DNA from: Prinsepia uniflora
Lineage: Eukaryota; Streptophyta; Magnoliopsida; Rosales; Rosaceae
Direction: 5' to 3'
Length of the DNA stretch: 64,000 nucleotides
NCBI GenBank assembly: GCA_032719365.1
Contig: CM064870.1
Coordinates: 20,340,738 to 20,404,737, forward strand
Numbering within the stretch: the stretch's first letter is position 1; every line of letters starts with the position of its first letter. Positions 47,739 through 58,385 of this stretch are shown one piece after another. The position numbers were made by a program, and so were the translations under genes. The notes beneath the pieces were generated by a model that ran no database searches, was not told the DNA's origin, and saw only the letters and a list, made by a program, of their open reading frames with translations.

Positions 47739-48785
47739 GAGGTTTTGAGTGTTCTGCGTGAGGTTTGGTTCCCAGAGTCGTTGGTTCGTCGACTTGGGTG
47801 GTGTGATGCTACTGTGGATGTGATGTCTCGATGCGGAACAGCCCGTCAGCAACCTGAATACGATAGTGATAGTATGTTCGAGGTGGTTAGATAGCAGCGT
47901 TTGAGGGTGCTAGTCGCTCGATACGTGATGCGAGGTAAGACGTATGTCGGCTTAAGACTGGAACAGTTAGTGTGTTGGCACTGGTTTTGCTTGATGGATG
48001 GACCATAGGGTCGGAGATACGCTAGCAGAAGTAGCCTGGAAGGTAGCCGGTGAGCTACGGATGAGTAGGTTGGTCGGCTTGAGGGGCCTGAGCGTAGCTC
48101 ATGGTGTTAGTGAGATACGGAGGCCGAGAAGGCCGATTGTGGGTGGCCCGTTGGGCCGGATGGCTTTGGATTGGTGACCTTTGGTCAGTTGGGTTGAGTG
48201 GCAATTGCGGGTTTGAATAACCCAGATGACGAAGATGCGTTGAGGTACCCGGTGGGACTGTTGTGAGTTCCGTTGAAGGATGACGGAAGAGACGGGAAAG
48301 AAGTGACTATAACTTATCGATATGAGGTTTTTGAAGGAAGAGAACCCACAATCAAGGATTTTCCTTTAGGACTTTGTAGATTTATTCCGACAAGTGGTCG
48401 AAGTAGCAACCGAGGGAGTGAGCCAGTAAGTAGGATTTCCTGTTTGGACTAGATTTTTCTGGGTTAGGACTTGAATTGGGTTCCGGAAGGTGAGGTGGTA
48501 GTGCAAGAGGATGTACTCTATGAATTCCATTGGGTATTCTATATGAGGTATTTAAAAATACCTTTGTTTTCTGTTCATAGAGTTTCCCTTGCGTACACCA
48601 TGAAGTGCTAGTCGTACTAAGAGAGGGTCAGGAGTGGTGAACTAGTAGTTGGAGGTGTTGTGAAATACCCAAGGTGGAGATGATAGATCGGAAACCCAGG
48701 AGTAGTTGTTGATCGGGTAGGAGACCCAGGTGTAGGGAACGAGCTGTGGAATTTCGGGGACGAAATTCTTTTAAGGAGGGTAGGT
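47739..48785 (+). mobile_element. Non-coding internal domain of the short element, with polypurine tract
   Basis: No gag, protease, reverse transcriptase or integrase motif is present in any frame and the longest frames are short. GC content is moderate and the text is not obviously a remnant of pol. The last 30 bases (gacgaaattcttttaaggagggtaggt) correspond closely to the end of the full-length gypsy elements in this window, so only the replication signals are kept. Confidence 0.7.
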
Positions 48786-48883
48786 TGAAAGGACCCGTCT
48801 CGGAAATTAGGGTTAAGACGGTGATTCGTGAAGGATTAGCGAACTTAATCGGTGGTTAGTTGGTTCCGATAGGTCCGTTAGTC
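48786..48883 (+). repeat. 3' LTR fragment of the short element, first 98 bp only
   Basis: It begins TGAAAGGACCCG and matches the start of the 5' LTR at 44720 almost base for base until GGTCCGTTAG. It then switches to unrelated sequence at 48884. Confidence 0.85.
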
Positions 48884-50862
<1,979 letters not shown>

Positions 50863-50875
50863 TGTGACTACCGAG

Positions 50876-51009
50876 GTGTTTTTTACGGTCTGATATTAAT
50901 TTTTGGTGACCTTACGAAAGTTGTCTATGATGCAAGTTTTACGAGAAACTTGCATATGTTGTGTTTTGGGTTTTCACTATATTTGGATTTGGTATTTGGT
51001 ATGATTTAT
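50876..51009 (+). repeat. Partial LTR copy (same family as 48884-50862), left of the young gypsy insertion
   Basis: The text matches about 50150-50275, including TTTTACGAGAAACTTGCATATG. It continues at 61134 after the inserted element. It starts in the middle of an LTR, so it is a partial second copy set directly after the first. Confidence 0.7.
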
Positions 51010-53839
51010 TGTAACGACCCGAACTTTCGTAATTCTTATTTTATTGTAAAATGACCGTTTTGCCCCTAAGGGGGGGAAAGTTGACTTTTACCTCGGGAAG
51101 TATTTAGGACTTTGACACGTGACCGTGACGTAGTTTAGGACGTCACGAGTTCATAGGCAGGTGGCACGTTCGATTCCGACGTTCGAGGAAGAAGTTGTGA
51201 CGTTCGGAAGTCGAGGGGCATTTTGGTAATTTGGCCATTTGGGGGCCAAATGTTGACTTTTGACCCGGGAAGTCCAACGGACGAGGGCCAATGACCGTTA
51301 CGTAGGTCTCGTCGATACGAATCCGTAGACAGGCGGCACGCCGAAATCGGACTTACGACGAAAAAGTTATGGTCAAGAACGTAACCGAACTAACCGAGAC
51401 TCGGAACTTAAAATAATAATAAAATATTAGAATCTGATTTACTTTAACCCAATCAATCTGGACCCTTGATGAGTGACACATGTCACTCATCTACCTCATC
51501 CATATCATCCCCAAAAATCAGGATCTGTGTTTGCCATTCCATTAATTAATTAATTAAACCTCCCTAAATCCTCACCCTTCATCCTATACTCTGATTGAAT
51601 CTCAGCCCTCCATTCCATCTGATCACTTTGTTTTAAAAACCATGAGAGAATTCATTCTCTCATTTCTATTCCTTCAAACCGTGGCTCTCTCATCCTTCAA
51701 ACAATCACACCAGCAGCTCACCACCCAACCTTCCTCACCAGGCAGCACCAGACCGTCCACCACCTCCACCTGACACCGGCCAACACCACCACGGCCACCC
51801 TGCACGGCCGAAAAACCCACAAACCCGAGAAGGAACCCGTGCAGTCCAAACTGTCCAAACCATCCAAACCATGACTTCTGGGCTCGAACCAACCTAGGGC
51901 TAGAACCGTTGTGACGGCTGGACGACTCAGGACCGGACTGGGCAGCCCACGGCGGCGACACGACGGCGGTAAGCCCATAAACCCGAGAAGACCGATTTTC
52001 CTTCCCTGTTTCGAAACTTCCGTTTTTAACGTTAGAAATGTTTGGTTGCTTTTGAGACATAACCTAGGGGACTAGACGATCATTTCAGACCTAAGTACGC
52101 GGCTGGAAGCTCGACGGCTCGCCGGAGAAGACGAACCAGAGCCGGCAGCCGGTTCCCCGTCGATTTTCAGGTGGTTTCTTGAACTTAAAAACCTGTTTTA
52201 ATCCCACAGAACCATAGAACATGTTTAGACGATTTTATAGGAACAAATCCCATCGATTTTGGTGGTCGGGTTGATGAGAACTGGTCGGGTCGAACCGTGG
52301 GTCTGCGGTGACCCGGTTCTCAGACCCGGTACTGTAGCTGATGACGTCATCATGCTAACGTCAATAGTGACGTCATCATGTTAGAATATTATCAGACCAG
52401 GGACCAATAGGCTGTTGACACGTGTCCTCTGACACTGTCAGTGATGACGTCATGCTGACGTCAGCATCACTGTAGCACTGTTGACCAGAGGGTTTACCGG
52501 CGAGTGGGGGGCGCGTGTGAACAGTATTTTATGTGGGACCAGTGCCATTTTCAAGGTTTCGACGATACGGATCCAATGGCGGTGGTTTCGTGTCGATCGG
52601 AGATCGTTAAGTTGGTCAAATTAGGGTTTGACGCCTTGGGAAGCGTGTTCGGACGGCTTTCCCGGGCCGGTTTCAGTCTAGGTTTTCTTACTTGTTTAGT
52701 AGGGACTTAAAGTGACCTTTACGTATGTTTTGGGCATGACAGGAATTGTACTTTAACCCTTGGACGGGGCTTTACGCTCGGGATTGCAGCAGGATTGTAC
52801 TGTGAGTGGGCCCTTGATTTCACTAAACTTCGGCATGCATAACTGTTTTACTTTCTATTATATCTATATGTGATTCAAATAAAAGTATCTGTTTATCTTG
52901 AGTATGATTTATGGCACGTATTACTATGTTTGGGCATGAGACCCATCTGGTTGTTTATGAATGGTTTGGAGTCATGTATATGTATAATGGATCTCGATAT
53001 TATCTGTGGTACTGCACTGTATAGATCTACCCTAGGATTCTATCTCCTCCGGATGTAGGTACACCGGAGTGGTCACGGCGCATTGCCTGTGAGGAGTCAT
53101 TCTACGGAGGGACCGGACCGTAGAGTGACTCAGGAGCAGGATTGCTACTATTGGGTGTCTGGGACGTCAGGCATCTAGAATGCCATGCTCGGACTAGGTT
53201 CGGGATTTGGACTCGGGATTGAGACCCCGTGTGGCACGCGTAGCCTTGAGACTGTGACCTTATTGGGCGTCTGGGACGTCTGACATCTGGGATGTCAGGG
53301 TTGGGATGTATAGTGCAGTGACTAAGATTATATTATGTTGATATTATTCTGCTTATGATTATATGGTTTTGTGGTTTATGATACTATGCATGTCTTTTCG
53401 GAAAACGGAGGGGAAAAGCTATATGTTTTCGAAATGGTAAACTACTTTGTAAACCTTGAGTTTCGGCCCACTCACCTTTGTTGTTTTACTACCCGTCCAG
53501 GTAGTGCTATTGAGGAGGAGGATCCCGATGAGGAGGAGGAGGAGGATCCCGAGGAGGAAGAGGCATAGGTTTACGTTGCGTACCTGAACCCTACTGCTGG
53601 GTAGGTTGGCACGTAGTGTGTCTAGAGTCGTGTTCAATAAACTGTATTCGGGAACTATCCCTTGTCTGACACTATTTGTATTCGAGTATTTGAGTGGCGT
53701 GCTATGTATGACTTAACTTTGGTTTTTCTTTATGCATTTCATCTTCAATAAGGGTATTTTTGGTATTTTAATGTCGGGTGTCAGACGGGAGCAGGGCACG
53801 TCCCGGGTGGTCCCAGGGGGATCGGGGCGGGTCCTGTCA
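51010..53839 (+). repeat. 5' LTR of the young gypsy element, 2830 bp
   Basis: It begins TGTAACGACCCG and ends GTCCTGTCA. Conserved motif copies lie at 51156 and 51328, 172 bp apart. A GGCG|GTAAGC donor is at 51969. Four TGACGTCA sites lie between 52340 and 52465. The donor arm GTGAGTGGGCC starts at 52802, its complement GGCCCACTCAC ends at 53475, and the acceptor CCCGTCCAG ends at 53500. A GAG/GAT-rich stretch at 53511-53568 follows, encoding a short acidic tail. Confidence 0.95.
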
Positions 53840-53842
53840 ACT

Positions 53843-53854
53843 TGGTATCAGAGC
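53843..53854 (+). other. Primer-binding site for initiator Met-tRNA
   Basis: TGGTATCAGAGC begins three bases after the 5' LTR end and is perfect. Confidence 0.95.
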
Positions 53855-53942
53855 ACTAGGTTGTGGTCAGCATGCTAGACTAGTGGTCAGTACTTAGTTT
53901 AAAAGATGTCAGTATCTAATGTATGCCTCTTAACAGTGGGTT

Positions 53943-54830
53943 ATGCCTCCAAGGAGAATTCCTCAAACACGAACTGACGAGGAAATCGCGAGAGAGATGG
54001 AATGTGCTATCATTGAGCGGGCTCAAAGGTTGGGAGCCACACCGTTCAGCGGGGGATCAAACCCCGAGGATGCCCATGAGTGGATTGCGAAATGGGAAAG
54101 AATCTTCAGCGGGTGGCACTGTCGGCCTTCTTACTGGAAGGCGGGGCTTATCAATGGTGGCATGGTCTTGAGATGTCCGGGTGGACTGTTCACACCACCA
54201 CATGGGAGGTCTTTCGTGCCCTATTCTTAGATCAGTATTACCCGCGTTCATTTCGTATGGCACGAGAGGCAGAGTTCCTGCGGCTGGAACAGGGAGATAT
54301 GTCCGTGGCAGATTACGAGCAGACTTTCGGGAAGCTTTCCCGTTTTGCCGCAGCTTTCGTGAGTACTGAGGAGGAAAAATGTCAATGATTTGAGTTGGGA
54401 CTCCGAGGAGAGTTACGGGCAAGTGTGACGGCTACTAGTTACGCGACTCTGAGGGACATGGTCGACGCTGCGGTTTGTGTCGAGGCCAGTCTGGCGGCAC
54501 ACCAGGCGCGACAATCATCAGGCGAGGGGCAGCGCCGGGATCGTCCACATCCTGGACCAACCGGCCCAAAGATCTCTAAGGGGGGAAATTATCGAGGAGC
54601 ACCCTCATCTTTACGTGGTCGTGGCTGGTCAGGTCGACATGGGAACTCTCAGAGGGGCGGATCGAGATTCAGTTCTGGACAGCATCAGGCTTGGAGTGGT
54701 GCATCAGGAGGGTCTTGGGATGGACCGAGGACAGTTAATTGCTTTGCTTGTGGAGGAGCGGGCCACTATGCCCGAGATTGCCCTTTACTGTCAAGGAACA
54801 ACGAGACTAAAGGTGTTAGTGTGACACAGA
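53943..54830 (+). pseudogene. gag of the young gypsy element, one frameshift and one stop
   Basis: The frame opens MPPRRIPQTRTDEEIAREME, with HEWIAKWERIF at about residues 43-53. A frameshift with some loss of sequence follows near 54108. In the new frame FLLEGGAYQWWHGLEMSGW, FLDQYYPRSF and DYEQTFGKLSRF are clear capsid-domain text. A TGA at 54386-54388 interrupts it. The frame then runs on through a CX2CX4HX4C zinc knuckle (CFACGGAGHYARDC) at 54740-54781 and directly into protease, so gag and pol share one frame from 54110. This is the only copy in the window with a nearly whole gag. Confidence 0.88.
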
Positions 54831-57800
54831 GTTCGGCTTCTCACCCTGCCAGAGGCCGAGGACAGAGTGCTGAGCGTGGCGCGAGTGGACGCGGACAGAC
54901 TGCGGGACCCAGAGCTCGTGTTTTTGCAGTGACTCAGCAGCAGGCGAGGTCAGCCCCTGGTGTGGTTACAGGTACTCTTCATATCTCAAATATTGTTGTA
55001 CGGGTGTTAATGGATGCTGGGGCTACTCATTCTTTTATTTCGAAAAGTTGTGCGGGTATGTTAGATCGCGAGGTGTCAGCCTTGGATAGTGAAATGGGTG
55101 TTGGTACACCGATGGGCGTTGTGTACATAGTGAATCAGGTGATCCGGAGATGCCCAGTAAGGGTGGAGGATGTAGATCTGCTAGCTGATCTAATCCTTAT
55201 GGATATCCGTGACTTTGATGTTATCTTGGGAATGGATTGGTTGACTGAGCACGGTTCGCTCATCGACTGTTGTAGTAGGCAGGTGATTCTGCGAAGTCCG
55301 GGTTTGCCGGAGGTTACTTTTCAGGGAGAGCGTGACGGTTCGTTACCTGAAGTAATTTCTTCACTTGCCGCTACGAAGCTTCTACAGAAGGGATGCCAGG
55401 GTTATCTGGCGCATGTTGTGACGACAAAGGGTGATACTTCGGGTGCCGATGATATACCTGTGGTGCGAGAATTTCCGGATGTGTTCCCGGAAGATTTGCC
55501 TGGTTTACCACCACATCGGGAGATTGAGTTCACGATTGAACTTCTTCCCGGCACACGACCTATATCGCAGGCACCATATCGGATGGCACCAGCGGAGTTA
55601 CGGGAACTGAAGATCCAATTGCAGGAGTTGGTGGACTTGGGATTCATCCGACCGAGTACATCACCGTGGGGAGCACCGGTATTATTTGTGAAGAAGAAGG
55701 AACGGAGCCTCCGTTTGTGTGTCGATTATCGACAGCTCAACAAGGTCACGGTAAGGAACCAGTACCCCTTACCCAGGATTGACGATCTCTTTGATCAACT
55801 GCGGGGAGCACAGTACTTCTCGAAGATTGATTTGCGATCTGGTTATCATCAGTTGAAGATTGCTGAAGGAGATGTCCCGAAGACAGCGTTTCGGACCAGA
55901 TACGGGCATTATGAATTCCTTGTGATGCCTTTCGGCTTGACGAATGCTCCAGCAGCATTCATGGATCTAATGAATAGGGTCTTCCGATCTTATTTGGATA
56001 AGTTCGTGATCGTGTTCATTGATGACATCCTTGTGTACTCGAGGAGTGCTCAGGCTCATGAGAAACACTTACGTTCGGTGTTAGGGAAGCTGAGGCAGGA
56101 CCAGTTATACGCCAAGCTGAGTAAGTGTCAGTTTTGGCTAACCAGCATTGGTTTTCTGGGACATGTAGTGTCAGCAGACGGGATTAGTGTGGATCCCCAG
56201 AAGACCGAAGCGGTGACAAATTGGGCTAGACCGACAACCGTGACAGAGGTACGGAGTTTCGTTGGTTTGGCAGGATACTACCGGAGATTTGTTGAGGGCT
56301 TCTCTAGTATTGCTGTACCGTTGACTCGTTTAACCATGAAGGGAGTAAAGTTTGTTTGGGATGAACGGTGTGAGCAGAGTTATCAGGAATTAAAACGTCG
56401 GTTAACTACCGCACCTGTTCTTGCTTTGCCGGATAACAGTGGAGAGTTCGAAGTCTATAGTGACGCATCATTGCAAGGGTTGGGTTGCATGCTGATGCAG
56501 AATGGCAGAGTTATCGCTTATGCATCGAGACAGCTAAAGACACATGAACTGAACTACCCTACGCATGATCTGGAGTTGGCGGCGGTGGTTCACGCTTTAA
56601 AGATCTGGCGACATTATCTGTACGGGGTGACTTGCAGGATCTTCACCGATCATCAGAGTTTAAAGCATTTGTTCACTCAGAAGGAGCTGAACGTAAGGCA
56701 GCGACGGTGGTTGGAACTAATCAAGGACTATGATTGTACGATTGAATATCATCCAGGGAAGGCGAACGTTGTGGCAGACGCACTCAGCAGGAAGTCAGCA
56801 GGATCGATTGCACACCTGAGGCTGGTGTACCTTCCTTTGCTTGTGGAACTCCGAAGAGCTGGAGTTATGCTGGGGATGGATGAGCAGGGAGCTTTGTTGG
56901 CCAGTTTTCATGTACGACCTGTGCTAGTCGATCGGATTATCGAGGCACAATTGGAGGATCCGACATTTGTATCTACATGATCGAGGTCGAAGCAGACGAG
57001 ATGCAGGACTTTACTATCCGACCAGATGGAGCTCTAGTGAAACTGGGCCGTTTGTGTGTTCCTGCAGTGGCAGAGTTACGAGCAGAAATTCTCGAGGAAG
57101 CCCACAGTTCGGCTTATGCCATGCATCCGGGAGGTACAAAGATGTACCGTACCCTCCGGGACCACTATTGGTGGGCAGGAATGAAGAAGGATATTGCAGA
57201 GTTTGTAAGCAGATGTTTGACCTGTCAACAGGTCAAGGCTGAGCGGCAGAGACCGTATGGAGCAATGCAACCGCTTCCGATTCCCGAGTGGAAGTGGGAT
57301 CACATTACCATGGATTTTGTCTTCAAGTTTCCAAGGACTCAGAGGGGATGCGATGGAGTTTGGGTGATTGTCGACCGATTGACCAAGTCAGCTCATTTCT
57401 TACCAGTATAGGAGACATTTAAGCCAAACCGACTGGCTCAGCTGTTTGTGAAGGAGATCATTCGACTTCATGGTACGCCGGAGTCGATAGTGTCTGATCG
57501 AGATCCGCGTTTCACATCTAGGTTCTGGCGAAGTTTGCAGAACGCCTTGGGTACAAACTTACATTTCAGTACAGCGTTCCACCCACAGACCGATGGGCAG
57601 TCAGAGAGGACTATCCAGACACTGGAGGACATGATGAGGTCTTGTGTACTACAGTTTCAGGATTCGTGGGATACTCATTTGCCTTTGATGGAGTTCGCAT
57701 ACAACAAAAGTTATCAGGCAAGTATCGGGATGGCACCCTACGAGGCACTGTATGGCCGACAGTGCAGGACACCTATCTGCTGGATGGAGGTAGGAGAGCG

Positions 57801-58350
57801 AGCAGCTTTAGGACCGGATTTGATGGACATGACCCTGGAAACAGTTCGAATCATCAAGGAAAGATTGAAGGCAGCGCAGGATCGCCAAAAGAGCTATGCG
57901 GATCGACGAATTCGAGACTTGGAATTCGAGGTGGGAGATTTTGTGTTCCTTAAGTTATCTCCATGGAAAGGAATTATCCGTTTTGGCCGACGCGGGAAGT
58001 TGAGTCCACGTTATTTTGGACCGTTCGAGATCATTGAGAGGATTGGACTAGTGGCATACCGGTTGGCATTACCTCCATAACTTGCCAGAGTACACGATGT
58101 TTTCCATGTGTCCATGTTACGGAAATACCTACGGGATGATTCACATGCCTTGCTGGAACAACCAGTAGAACTGATGACTGATCTGAACTTTGAGGAGAAA
58201 CCAGTGCAGATTCTGGATCAGAAGAACAAGGTTCTGAGAAACAAGACGATTCGGTTGGTGAAAGTGCTATGGAGGAACCATGACGTCGAGGAAGCGACGT
58301 GGGAACCCGAAGACTTGATGAGGGAGCAGTACACGTTTTTATTCGAGTAA
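54831..58350 (+). pseudogene. pol of the young gypsy element: protease, RT, RNase H, integrase, chromodomain-like end
   Basis: Protease shows DAGATHSFI near 55011. Reverse transcriptase spans about 55560-56060 with KKKERSLRLCVDYRQLN, FSKIDLRSGYHQL and FIDDILVYS (about 56014-56041). RNase H starts YSDASLQGLGC near 56455 and includes TDHQSLKHLF. A frameshift lies near 56970. Integrase follows with an H2C2 finger (HSSAYAMHPG to CLTCQQVKAE, about 57100-57235), the VSDRDPRF catalytic block and STAFHPQTDGQSER, then GPFEIIERIG. A chromodomain-like end (KVLWRNHDVEEATWEPEDL) precedes the stop at 58348. In-frame stops occur at 57409-57411 and 58078-58080. The intact part (54395-56980, 861 codons) is long, so decay has only begun. 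Confidence 0.93.
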
Positions 58351-58372
58351 ATTTTGAGGACGAAATTTTTGT

Positions 58373-58385
58373 AAGGTGGGTAGAT
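58373..58385 (+). other. Polypurine tract and 3' LTR border
   Basis: AAGGTGGGTAGAT lies immediately before TGTAACGACC at 58386 and matches the tract of the other gypsy elements here. Confidence 0.85.

Larger units (their letters stand above)
44720..48883 (+). mobile_element. Short non-autonomous gypsy element: LTR, 1.06-kb internal region, truncated 3' LTR
   Basis: A complete 5' LTR (44720-47723) is followed by a Met-tRNA primer site at 47727. About 1.06 kb of internal sequence without gag or pol comes next, then a polypurine tract (ttttaaggagggtaggt) and the first 98 bases of a 3' LTR (48786-48883), nearly identical to 44720-44817. The 3' LTR is cut off by a junction with unrelated sequence at 48884. 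The primer site and polypurine tract are kept while coding sequence is absent, so it is either a dedicated non-autonomous family or an internal-deletion product. Confidence 0.82.

Noticed and set aside
51674..52060. 128-codon ORF on the - strand of the young LTR, repeated at 59052-59344
   Set aside because: The second copy is only the other LTR of the same element, so its conservation says nothing; the composition reflects the GC-rich leader.
54477..54824. Alternative frame ORFs inside gag-pol of the young element
   Set aside because: The overlapping frame has the zinc knuckle and protease; the others lack any family match.
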